Of a DNA stretch of 8,219 bases, positions 1 through 5,569 are shown piece by piece. The position numbers were made by a program, and so were the translations under genes. This stretch comes from Acidobacteria bacterium AH-259-G07 (lineage in GTDB: Bacteria; Acidobacteriota; UBA6911; RPQK01; JADFOI01). The stretch spans positions 1 through 8,219 of the forward strand of contig JALLON010000121.1 of NCBI GenBank assembly GCA_027717925.1, written 5' to 3'. Below the pieces are notes generated by a model. The model made no database searches. It had not been told where the DNA came from and saw only the letters and a program-made list of their open reading frames with translations. Numbering within the stretch: the first letter of the stretch is position 1; each line of letters opens with the position of its first letter.

Positions 1-1
1 G

Positions 2-184
2 GAGAAAGGAGACTACCTGGTGTACGTGGACAATGTAATCGTGCAACGAGCCGACGGAACCATCGTCGAATTATACCGCGGCGGTAAGCCTCGACAAGAG
101 CCACCGGCAGTCGCTGCCGGTTATTCAAAGATTTCAGTAAAAGCTGTTCCAGTGGGTAGAGCTCAGCGAAGGGTCAGCCCTTAG
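2..184 (+). CDS. C-terminal tail of an unrecognised protein (5' end outside window)
   Basis: An open frame enters from the window edge and runs 60 codons to a TAG at 182-184. The first half reads like a regular beta-rich segment (YLVYVDNVIVQRADGTIVEL). The second half is basic and low in complexity and ends in RAQRRVSP. I do not recognise the family and assign no function. The patterned first half favours real coding sequence. The last ~20 residues could be read-through into non-coding DNA after a lost stop. The frame is short and its start is outside the window, so the call is moderate at best. Confidence 0.42.
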   Translation, partial: EKGDYLVYVDNVIVQRADGTIVELYRGGKPRQEPPAVAAGYSKISVKAVPVGRAQRRVSP

Positions 185-278
185 CCCGCATTTCTCACAC
201 CGACTCTACTGCAGCGGCGCAATCATCCGCCCTGACTGCGTTGCGCTCGGTCGGCACACCGGTGGTGTCTGTACCAAC

Positions 279-320
279 TTGACTCAAAGTGTATATGACT
301 GTACATTAATGTACATATAG
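279..320 (+). promoter_or_regulatory. Toxin-antitoxin promoter with overlapping TGTACA palindromic operator
   Basis: A perfect 16-bp palindrome, TGTACATTAATGTACA, lies at 300-315 and contains two TGTACA hexamers 10 bp apart (one helical turn). A second, wider inverted pair is TATATG at 292-297 against CATATA at 314-319. A near-match, TGTACC, lies at 270-275, another 30 bp upstream. A possible -35 TTGACT (279-284) is 17 bp from a possible -10 TACATT (302-307), which falls inside the palindrome, so bound repressor would block polymerase. TGTACA is the known core of the YefM-YoeB operator in E. coli. This fits autoregulation by the Phd/YefM-type antitoxin encoded just downstream. The promoter boxes themselves are inferred. 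Confidence 0.7.
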
Positions 321-331
321 AAGGATTGGAA

Positions 332-562
332 ATGAAAGTCATTAATTTCACAGAGTTTAGAAAGAATGCCTCATCCATTCTGTCGGAAGTCGAAATGGGG
401 GAGACTGTGCAGGTTTTACGGCATGGAAAAGCAATTGCTGAAATTGTGCCAGTTTCCAGTGTAGCTCGGATGCCATCTTGGAAGAGGCCGGGCTTACGGC
501 TCGAAATTAAACGCGGGTCATTGAGCCAGGCGATTATTGACGAAAGAAGGCAATATGAATGA
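332..562 (+). CDS. Phd/YefM-family type II antitoxin
   Basis: This 76-residue protein begins MKVINFTEFRKNASSIL, the usual N-terminus of Phd/YefM antitoxins. It continues with the family's strand-turn-strand GETVQVLRHGKAIAEIVP (residues ~25-42), which folds into the dimeric DNA-binding domain. The C-terminal ~30 residues are charged and would wrap the toxin. The ATG at 332 is preferred over an in-frame TTG at 326 because AAGGA (321-325) sits 6 nt before it. The gene overlaps the next start by ATGA, the typical coupled arrangement of antitoxin and toxin. It should neutralise the PIN toxin and repress the operon through the TGTACA palindrome upstream. Family assignment is firm; the exact subfamily name is not. 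Confidence 0.88.
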   Translation: MKVINFTEFRKNASSILSEVEMGETVQVLRHGKAIAEIVPVSSVARMPSWKRPGLRLEIKRGSLSQAIIDERRQYE

Positions 563-972
563 AAGCCTTTTTTGATTCATCCGGATTGGCCAAGAGGTAC
601 ATCGAAGAGAAAGGGAGTGACGCCGTTCAAGAGATCCTCCGAGGTGCCAGTTCCATAGGCTTGGCAGTCATTTGTATCCCGGAAGTAATATCAGCATTAT
701 GCCGACACAGAAGGGAGGAATTGATATCTGAAAGGGAGTATGGGGAAGCCAAAGACTCACTATTTGAAGATGCGGCTGATGCCTTCATTGTAAATCTCAC
801 CTGGGAAATCGTATTGAGGACAGTAGAGATTTTGGAAAAGACTGCATTGCGAGCGATGGATGCCATTCACATTGCCTGTGCGATTAGATGGGGTGCAGAC
901 CTCTTTGTCTCCTCAGATGAAAGACAACTCCGGGTTGCTCGGAATGCTGGGTTGAAGGTTAAGAAGGTATAG
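559..972 (+). CDS. PIN-domain ribonuclease toxin (VapC-like)
   Basis: This 137-residue protein has the length of a single PIN domain. The acidic residues expected for Mg2+-dependent RNA cleavage are visible: Asp6 in FFDSSGLAKRY, Glu42 in PEVISAL, Asp101 in AMDAIHIACA, and Asp120 in FVSSDERQL. All four are intact, so the enzyme should be active when free of antitoxin. Known VapC toxins cut tRNA or rRNA; the target here cannot be read from sequence. Its ATG lies inside the antitoxin stop (ATGA, 559-562), so translation is probably coupled. The partner is a Phd/YefM-type antitoxin rather than an AbrB-type VapB, a pairing found in many bacterial PIN systems. The stop at 970-972 abuts the remnant of another toxin-antitoxin locus. 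Confidence 0.9.
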   Translation: MKAFFDSSGLAKRYIEEKGSDAVQEILRGASSIGLAVICIPEVISALCRHRREELISEREYGEAKDSLFEDAADAFIVNLTWEIVLRTVEILEKTALRAMDAIHIACAIRWGADLFVSSDERQLRVARNAGLKVKKV

Positions 973-977
973 ATGCC

Positions 978-1094
978 GTGAGAAGCCCTCGCCTGAGAGA
1001 GGAACTAACCGCGATTCGGAAACGCTGTGCTGCCTTACCTGTATTAGATACTCGCAGCCCCGATGAGGTTCTCGGTTATGATGAGCACCGGTGA
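978..1094 (+). pseudogene. Rv0623-like (PSK-type) antitoxin, C-terminal remnant
   Basis: The frame encodes 38 residues starting LREELTAIRKRCAAL a few codons in and ending in LDTRSPDEVLGYDEH before a changed tail and a TGA at 1092-1094. This matches my memory of the conserved C-terminus of Rv0623-like antitoxins (ALPVLDxRxPDEILGYDEHG). The N-terminal DNA-binding part, normally ~45 residues, is absent: upstream the frame closes at 960 inside the PIN toxin gene. There is a GTG at 978 but no good ribosome binding site. The usual Gly after YDEH is replaced by Arg and a stop. I read it as a broken antitoxin gene. A short expressed peptide is possible but unlikely. Confidence 0.72.
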
Positions 1095-1149
1095 GCCCTT
1101 GCTCTTTAAAGGGAATGATTTGAATCAGACGGACGTCAAGAGAGTATGA
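1087..1149 (+). pseudogene. VapC toxin, C-terminal remnant joined to the antitoxin scar
   Basis: In the +1 frame relative to the antitoxin remnant, codons from 1087 read GEPLLFKGNDLNQTDV and end at a TGA (1147-1149). This is the typical C-terminus of the VapC toxins that partner Rv0623-like antitoxins (GEPLLFKGxDFxxTD). The preceding ~110 residues of the PIN domain, including most catalytic acids, are missing, so it cannot be functional. The join with the antitoxin tail lies around 1086-1091, at the sequence CACCGG. That hexamer could have occurred in both genes and served as microhomology for the deletion (inference). Two ATG codons at 1078-1083 are in frame but no ribosome binding site is visible. 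Confidence 0.72.
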
Positions 1150-1163
1150 GAGATTTGTATAGT
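1136..1163 (+). promoter_or_regulatory. Possible mobA promoter
   Basis: TATAGT at 1158-1163 differs from the -10 consensus at one position. The best upstream partner is a poor -35, TCAAGA at 1136-1141, with a 16-bp spacer. The leader to the mobA GTG would be about 40 nt. The position after the dead toxin-antitoxin scar and before mobA is sensible, but the -35 is weak and this remains a guess. Confidence 0.27.
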
Positions 1164-1208
1164 GTGGGTTGTCCGGTTCATACCGAAAGCCGATAAATAT
1201 AAAAAGTT

Positions 1209-1847
1209 GTGAACAAGTCTATTCTCGGCGCAGTGCTGGCTGGCGGACCGAGCCGCAGAATGGGCCGGGACAAGGCAACTTTATTGTTTCGAGGTCGGCC
1301 GCTCATTCAGCACGTCAGTGGCCTCCTGCTGGCAGTATTTGCCGATGTCGTCATTATCTCCGGCTGTCAAGGGCAATACGAATTCATGGCGTTGCCTGTC
1401 CTTGCGGATGCTATTCCTGACTGCGGCCCTCTGGGTGGCATTTATACTGCCCTTGGCCACGCGGGCGGCCGAGCGGCATTCGTCCTGGCCTGCGATCTGC
1501 CTTTCATCAGTCAAGAGTTGATCGAGTACGTTCTCGATTTTCCGATTCAGCGTGGTGCTCTTCCGCCATCTCTCCGACATTCCGATAGGTTTGAAGAACC
1601 GGCCGTAGCCAAGATACCGCTGCAAAATGGACAAGAGCAGCCCTTGTGCGGCTTATACAGCCAGGGCTGCTTGCCTTTGATCGAAAATAGACTGAAGCGA
1701 CAGAAATATAAGGTCCTCGATTTTCTCAAAATAATAGAGACGGTGCGCGTCCCCATGACACCCGAACTGGCTTTTTACAGAGAAAATCTCCTTTGCAATA
1801 TCAATACACTTGAGGATTATGAGAGAATGTGCGAAGGCAATTCCTAA
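1209..1847 (+). CDS. mobA: Molybdenum cofactor guanylyltransferase MobA
   Basis: MobA transfers GMP from GTP to Mo-molybdopterin in the cytoplasm, giving the guanine dinucleotide cofactor used by DMSO-reductase-family enzymes such as formate dehydrogenase. The 212 residues carry the family signatures: LAGGPSRRMGRDKA (10-23, GTP binding), DAIPDCGPLGG (67-77), LACDLPF (93-99, metal-binding Asp), QPLCGLY (144-150) and the terminal NINTLEDYE (197-205). The GTG at 1209 is the only start that keeps the nucleotide-binding loop, because the frame is closed by TAA at 1200. Its ribosome binding site is poor. Residues ~111-128 look like an extra stretch before the strand leading into QPLCGLY. The expected partner fdhD lies 1.6 kb downstream, separated by a sulfatase gene. 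Part of the 3' end is repeated in front of fdhD. Confidence 0.94.
   Translation: MNKSILGAVLAGGPSRRMGRDKATLLFRGRPLIQHVSGLLLAVFADVVIISGCQGQYEFMALPVLADAIPDCGPLGGIYTALGHAGGRAAFVLACDLPFISQELIEYVLDFPIQRGALPPSLRHSDRFEEPAVAKIPLQNGQEQPLCGLYSQGCLPLIENRLKRQKYKVLDFLKIIETVRVPMTPELAFYRENLLCNINTLEDYERMCEGNS
1740..1787 (+). repeat. Direct repeat copy 1, inside the mobA 3' end
   Basis: These 48 nt (MobA residues ~178-193) match 3437-3484 at 37 of 48 positions without gaps. The core GGCTTTTTACAGAGAAAA (1769-1786) is identical in both. Both copies encode similar peptides (TVRVPMTPELAFYREN here). The sulfatase gene lies between the two copies. Confidence 0.85.
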
Positions 1848-1871
1848 AGGTATCCGGGGAGGAGCAAGGTT

Positions 1872-1928
1872 ATGGCCAACCCGCTCGAGCAACAGATTGG
1901 TCCCCATTTGGAAATCCAGCCTTTCTGA
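1872..1928 (+). CDS. Short ORF with very strong ribosome binding site before the sulfatase
   Basis: An ATG at 1872 follows GGGGAGGAG (1856-1864) with a 7-nt gap, the best Shine-Dalgarno match in the window. The ORF encodes only 18 residues, MANPLEQQIGPHLEIQPF. Its stop (1926-1928) touches the sulfatase ribosome binding site and is 10 nt from the sulfatase ATG, so it could couple translation as a leader. Equally, it may be the 5' stub of a gene that followed mobA before the sulfatase arrived. I recognise no family and the peptide shows no attenuator-like codon run. Confidence 0.35.
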   Translation: MANPLEQQIGPHLEIQPF

Positions 1929-1938
1929 AGGATCTGTT

Positions 1939-3435
1939 ATGCTGAAACGATGGCCTATTCTCATTTTGGCGGCAGTGCTCATTCAGTGTGGGAGCTCCAG
2001 CAAGGTCGACGGTACTGAGGACGTCGATCGTCCAAATGTCTTGTTTATAGCCGTTGATGATTTGAACGACTGGGTCGGTTTTCTCAATGGGCATCCCCAG
2101 GTGAAGACGCCCAACATGGACCGATTGGCCAAACGCGGCATCGTATTTTCCAACGCCCATTGCCCGGCTCCGCTGTGCTCCCCGTCTCGGGCAGCGGTTT
2201 TCAGCGGTAAACAGCCGTTTCACACCGGCGCGTACAGTAATGAGCACAACATCCGCAAGATTCAGCCGCAACTGGTATTGATGCCTCAGCATTTCAAGAA
2301 AAATGGCTATCAGACATTCGGCACGGGCAAGCTGCTGCATCGGAGAAGCCCCGAACTGTTTGACGACTACCTCTTCACCGAGCAGCGGTGGAGCCCGTTC
2401 ACACGAACGCAAGTGGAGTACACTCCTGAAGAATTGTCAAGCAAGGGAACCAAGCCGCGACACGTCGTTGACCGTGGTCCTGGGCGGCCCAAGATCGTGC
2501 TGCCGCTTAATGGCATGCCCAGCGATCGAAGCCCGTACGACCCGAAGGGTGAATCGTTTGACTGGGGGCCGGTGGATGTTGACGACAGGGAAATGGGGGA
2601 TGTGAAAATCACCCACTGGGCCGCCCAGCGATTGGGTCGCAGGACAGACGAACCGTTCTTCCTCGCGGTCGGTTTTTACCGGCCGCACATCCCGCTGTTT
2701 GCGCCCAAGAAATACTTTGAGCTGTACCCTGTCCAGTCGATTGGACTTCCGAAAGTGCTGGCCGATGATCTGGACGATTTGAGCAAGACGGGCAGGACTC
2801 GTGCGCTGGAAGGGGTCACTGCGGGACGGCATGAAACGGTTGTTAAGCATGGCCAGTGGAGGGCTGCGGTGGCCGGATATCTGGCATGCGTGTCATTTGT
2901 CGATGCCCAAATCGGCAAGCTGCTTGATGCACTCGACGAAGGCCCTCATGCCGAGAACACCATCATTGTTTTGTGGAGTGACCACGGCTGGCACCTGGGC
3001 GAGAAGCAACACTGGGGCAAGTGGACGGGCTGGGAACGCTCGGCTCGCGTGCCGCTAATCGTTGTCCCAACGAAGGCAGGTGCCAAGAGATTCAAGACGG
3101 GTGGCGTGTGCCGGCAGCCTGTGAATCTAATCGATCTTTATCCCACGCTCATTGATATGTGTGATCTGACACCCCGAGCGGAACTGGACGGCGTGTCTCT
3201 GCTTCCACTACTGCGCGACCCACAAGCCCCTACCGACCGGGCCGTGGTCACGACGTTCGGCAAAGGGAATTACACAGTTCGCGACCATCGCTGGCGATTG
3301 ATTCGCTACGCAGACGGTTCTGAAGAATTGTACGATCACCAGAACGATCCGACGGAGTGGAAGAATTTGGCCAATGACCCGAAACATGCAACCGTGAAGT
3401 CAGGGCTCACCAAGTGGTTGCCCGCCAAGGATTAA
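1939..3435 (+). CDS. Exported type I sulfatase, iduronate-2-sulfatase-like
   Basis: This is a hydrolase of sulfate esters, probably on sulfated polysaccharide, of the formylglycine-dependent (S1) family. The protein has 498 residues. The ATG at 1939 is chosen because GAAGGA (1927-1932) sits 6 nt before it and a signal peptide follows directly (MLKRWPILILAAVLIQC). Cys17 could be lipidated, but Gln before it is atypical for a lipobox, so plain secretion is equally likely. Catalytic features are Asp40-Asp41 in AVDDLND, the CSPSR signature with Cys80 as the predicted formylglycine and Arg84, Lys131 in GTGKLLH, His250 in YRPHIP, Asp348-His349 in LWSDHGWHLGEK, and Lys361. All look intact. Maturation needs a formylglycine-generating enzyme encoded elsewhere. 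The natural substrate cannot be assigned. The gene separates mobA from fdhD and is bracketed by direct repeats. Confidence 0.93.
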   Translation: MLKRWPILILAAVLIQCGSSSKVDGTEDVDRPNVLFIAVDDLNDWVGFLNGHPQVKTPNMDRLAKRGIVFSNAHCPAPLCSPSRAAVFSGKQPFHTGAYSNEHNIRKIQPQLVLMPQHFKKNGYQTFGTGKLLHRRSPELFDDYLFTEQRWSPFTRTQVEYTPEELSSKGTKPRHVVDRGPGRPKIVLPLNGMPSDRSPYDPKGESFDWGPVDVDDREMGDVKITHWAAQRLGRRTDEPFFLAVGFYRPHIPLFAPKKYFELYPVQSIGLPKVLADDLDDLSKTGRTRALEGVTAGRHETVVKHGQWRAAVAGYLACVSFVDAQIGKLLDALDEGPHAENTIIVLWSDHGWHLGEKQHWGKWTGWERSARVPLIVVPTKAGAKRFKTGGVCRQPVNLIDLYPTLIDMCDLTPRAELDGVSLLPLLRDPQAPTDRAVVTTFGKGNYTVRDHRWRLIRYADGSEELYDHQNDPTEWKNLANDPKHATVKSGLTKWLPAKD

Positions 3436-3436
3436 C

Positions 3437-3484
3437 ACGGTGCCCATCGAGCTAACAACTGAACAGGCTTTTTACAGAGAAAAA
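3437..3484 (+). repeat. Direct repeat copy 2, mobA-tail fragment before fdhD
   Basis: Starting 1 nt after the sulfatase stop, the sequence reads TVPIELTTEQAFYREK in a frame that ends with a TGA (3485-3487) overlapping the fdhD ATG. It aligns codon for codon with the mobA 3' end (1740-1787), including 18 identical nt at 3466-3483. I infer it is the residual tail of a mobA copy that once overlapped fdhD. It lacks the terminal NINTxEDYE of MobA. Confidence 0.75.
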
Positions 3485-4338
3485 TGAAAACGCCGACCCC
3501 CGCTATTACGACTCGCATTCTGACCATCGAGGGCGACACCGTCGAGCGGCGTTCCGATGAGGTGGCTGCCGAGGAGCCGATGGAGGTCCGGGTCGTGGTT
3601 GAAAAGAATGGGCGGCCCCTGCGACACAGTATTTCAGTGACGATGCGCACGCCCGGTCATGATTTTGAACTGGCGGCGGGTTTTCTTTTTACCGAAGGCA
3701 TTGTGGCTGATCGCGGAGCTATCCGCCAGATCGGCTATTGTGGCGCGACTCCTCGATTTGCCCAACACAATGTCGTGAACGTTTTTCTCAATCCGGATGT
3801 GCCTTTTGATCCTGAAAAATTTAGCCGCAATGTCTATACGACATCCAGCTGCGGCATCTGCGGCAAGACGTCTCTGGAAATGGTGCGTGTGGCGTGTTCT
3901 GGACCTCCCGTGGGAACGTTCCAAGTGGATGAAAAATATTTTACGCAACTCCCGGAGCAACTAAGCAAAGCGCAAGCTGTGTTTTGGCGCACCGGCGGTT
4001 TGCATGCTTCAGCCTTGTTTGACACGCGAGGGGAGCTGCTGATTCTGCGTGAGGATGTAGGCCGACATAATGCACTGGACAAGTTGGTGGGAGCGCTTTT
4101 TCTGGAAGAACGGCTGCCCGCATCGGAAACCGTCGTACTGCTCAGTGGACGAGCGAGCTATGAGCTGGTTCAAAAGGCACTGATGGCCGGCATACCGGTG
4201 GTGGCCGCCGTGGGAGCGCCGAGCAGCCTGGCTATCGATATGGCGCGTGAATTCAATATGACCCTCATTGGCTTTTTGCGCAATGGACGTTTTAATGTCT
4301 ACACAGGAGAGCACAGGATCGCTTTGACAAAGACCTAG
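3484..4338 (+). CDS. fdhD: Formate dehydrogenase accessory sulfurtransferase FdhD
   Basis: FdhD passes sulfur from a cysteine desulfurase (IscS in E. coli) to the bis-MGD molybdenum cofactor before it is put into formate dehydrogenase. The 284 residues match full-length FdhD. Visible motifs are the sulfur-carrying CxxC, SSCGICG with Cys123 and Cys126, then GGLHASA (171-177), REDVGRHNALDK (189-200, cofactor-binding region), SGRASYELVQKA (221-232) and the C-terminal NGRFNVYTGEHRI (267-279). The ATG at 3484 gives the expected N-terminus, but its Shine-Dalgarno sequence is weak (GAGA 4 nt away). It overlaps the stop of the mobA-tail fragment by ATGA, which suggests that translation was once coupled to mobA. 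With MobA it points to a bis-MGD enzyme, probably a formate dehydrogenase, elsewhere in the genome. Confidence 0.95.
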   Translation: MKTPTPAITTRILTIEGDTVERRSDEVAAEEPMEVRVVVEKNGRPLRHSISVTMRTPGHDFELAAGFLFTEGIVADRGAIRQIGYCGATPRFAQHNVVNVFLNPDVPFDPEKFSRNVYTTSSCGICGKTSLEMVRVACSGPPVGTFQVDEKYFTQLPEQLSKAQAVFWRTGGLHASALFDTRGELLILREDVGRHNALDKLVGALFLEERLPASETVVLLSGRASYELVQKALMAGIPVVAAVGAPSSLAIDMAREFNMTLIGFLRNGRFNVYTGEHRIALTKT

Positions 4339-4410
4339 CCTGGCTAGCTTTGGATCATTCACGAATTAGACGGCCGCCGCTGGGCGCATTCTAACAGGGC
4401 CGCGACTGTG

Positions 4411-4456
4411 AGAGGGTGTCGCAAAAGTCCTGTAGGGGCGAGCCGGCGGCTCGCCC
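4411..4456. repeat. REP-like or mobile-element-end palindrome between convergent genes
   Basis: GGGCGAGCC (4436-4444) and GGCTCGCCC (4448-4456) form a perfect 9-bp GC-rich stem around a 3-base loop, GGC. It is preceded by AGGGTGTCGCAAAAGTCC (4413-4430), which resembles the terminal repeats of some insertion sequences. TGTAGGGGCGA-type palindromes recur between genes in many bacterial genomes. No run of T follows on the plus strand, so it is not a canonical terminator for fdhD, though the hairpin could still protect or end transcripts. Whether it is repeated in this genome cannot be seen here. Confidence 0.5.
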
Positions 4457-4474
4457 GAGCTCTGGAGCCACACG

Positions 4475-4498
4475 AAAAAAAGTCATGAGGAATTGACT
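4475..4498 (-). terminator. Possible intrinsic terminator for the transaminase gene
   Basis: Read on the minus strand, AGTCA (4498-4494) pairs with TGACT (4485-4481) around an 8-base loop and is followed directly by seven T residues. It starts 14 nt after the transaminase stop. The 5-bp stem is weak, so the call rests mostly on the T-run and the position. Confidence 0.4.
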
Positions 4499-4511
4499 CG
4501 TTCATCAAAAA

Positions 4512-5357
4512 TCACGATTCGATCAGCTGCCGAAACCTCGCGTAAATTTGCTTCGTAACTGGTCCAACACCACCCACCCCAATCGTCTTTCCATCCACCT
4601 TGACTACGCCCAGGACCTCGATCGTGGTGCCGGTGAGAAAGACTTCGTCGGCTTGCAGCAATTCTTCAATTGTTACGGTGTGCTCAAATGTTTCGTACCC
4701 CGCATCGCGCGCACATTGGAGAAGCGCTTCTCGTGTGACGCCATGGAGGATTTTTTCCGTTCTGGGAGGGGTGAGCACTTTTTCGTTTTTGACTACAAAT
4801 ATGTTGGAGGTCGTCCCCTCATGAACGACGCCTTTGGATGTGACAAAAACTGCCTCAAACGCACCCGCTTCCACCGCTTTTTGATTAGCCAGCACGTTGG
4901 GTAAAAGGGCAACCGATTTGATGTAACATTTTGCCCACCGGATGTCCTCCGTTGTAATCACGGACACCCCCTCTTTGCGGGTTTCCTGTGGGACCTCGCC
5001 TTTGGCTCGGAATGTTGCAATGAAATTGGATTTGACATCGGCAGGGAAGGGATGAGAACGCGGAGCGGCGCCGCGGGTGATCTGAAGGTATATCTTTGTG
5101 TTCTGAAAACCGCTTTGCCGTATGCCCTCCTGAATGATTCTTTGAATCTGGTTTGCATCTTTGGGCAAGGGCAGACGAATGGCCGCCGCGCTTCTCTGCA
5201 ACCGGGCCAAATGCTCTGGCAGTTTGAAGGGGCAGCCGTTGTAAGCCACAATGACCTCATAGACTCCATCGGCGAAAAGAAAGCCACGATCCTCCACGGA
5301 GACCTTCGCCTCAGCTAAAGGAACGAATTTTCCTTCCACGTAAGCTAAGTCGCTCAT
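4512..5357 (-). CDS. dat: D-amino-acid transaminase, fold-type IV PLP enzyme
   Basis: This enzyme moves the amino group of D-alanine and other D-amino acids to 2-oxoglutarate, giving D-glutamate, a peptidoglycan precursor. The 281 residues match the Bacillus enzyme (about 282). Features are EDRGFLFADGVYEV (22-35, Tyr33), TRGAAPRSHPFP (94-105) with Arg100 and His102 at the positions that bind the substrate carboxylate in D-amino-acid transaminases, the PLP lysine Lys147 in DIRWAKCYIKSVALLPNVLA, and Glu180 in HEGTTSNIF. The RxH pair and DIRW favour D-amino-acid transaminase over the related branched-chain enzyme IlvE and aminodeoxychorismate lyase PabC. The divergent leuB-type gene leaves a branched-chain role as a minor alternative. 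The start is supported by GGAG (complement of 5363-5366), 5 nt before the ATG. Confidence 0.88.
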   Translation of the reverse strand: MSDLAYVEGKFVPLAEAKVSVEDRGFLFADGVYEVIVAYNGCPFKLPEHLARLQRSAAAIRLPLPKDANQIQRIIQEGIRQSGFQNTKIYLQITRGAAPRSHPFPADVKSNFIATFRAKGEVPQETRKEGVSVITTEDIRWAKCYIKSVALLPNVLANQKAVEAGAFEAVFVTSKGVVHEGTTSNIFVVKNEKVLTPPRTEKILHGVTREALLQCARDAGYETFEHTVTIEELLQADEVFLTGTTIEVLGVVKVDGKTIGVGGVGPVTKQIYARFRQLIES

Positions 5358-5569
5358 CGAAACTCCATTTCAATTTAGGACAGTGTCAGTTCGAGGGAAA
5401 TCAACAACCAGTTTCAATATAACGATCGTGTGGCGCACGAGCAATCTGTGTTTCAGCCTGTGGGCTGCAGCTCTACATTAGATGCTTGTCGCTTTGGTCA
5501 AGTTTTGTTAGATTTCCATCGTTTAAAAGCAGCTGGGAAAAGCCTGGTTATTGACAAAGGGTTGGATCA
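5358..5569. promoter_or_regulatory. Divergent promoter region between dat and the leuB-type gene
   Basis: These 212 bp hold no ORF of note and must contain promoters for both genes. For the minus-strand transaminase the best pair is TTGCTC (complement of 5439-5444) and TATATT (complement of 5416-5421), 17 bp apart, leaving a leader of about 50 nt. For the plus-strand gene the best pair is TTGTCG (5486-5491) and TAGATT (5509-5514), also 17 bp apart. Neither is strong. AAAGGG (5556-5561) is the probable ribosome binding site for the plus-strand gene. No leucine-rich leader peptide or T-box-like structure was recognised by eye. Confidence 0.33.

Noticed and set aside
214..246. Inverted pair GCGCAA (217-222) and TTGCGC (241-246) as a terminator of the first partial gene
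   Set aside because: The stem is only 6 bp with an 18-base loop and no T-run.
231..256. Sequence CTGACTGCGTTGCGCTCGGT resembling the stretch beside the ColE1/pUC origin
   Set aside because: The likeness covers only about 20 bp with differences, and no RNA I/RNA II-like structure or rop-like gene is nearby. It is probably chance in a GC-rich spacer.
973..981. ATGCCGTGA right after the PIN toxin stop as a minimal ORF
   Set aside because: Two codons and no ribosome binding site. The informative content here is the antitoxin remnant in another frame.
1810..1938. Longer sulfatase start, extending the frame upstream into the mobA 3' end
   Set aside because: The extension would overlap mobA, lacks a ribosome binding site and would bury the signal peptide. 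ATG 1939 has GAAGGA at ideal spacing and begins directly with a Sec signal.
4436..4456. GC hairpin as intrinsic terminator of fdhD
   Set aside because: The stem is good but is followed by GAGCTCTGG rather than a T-run, so it does not meet the intrinsic terminator pattern on the plus strand.
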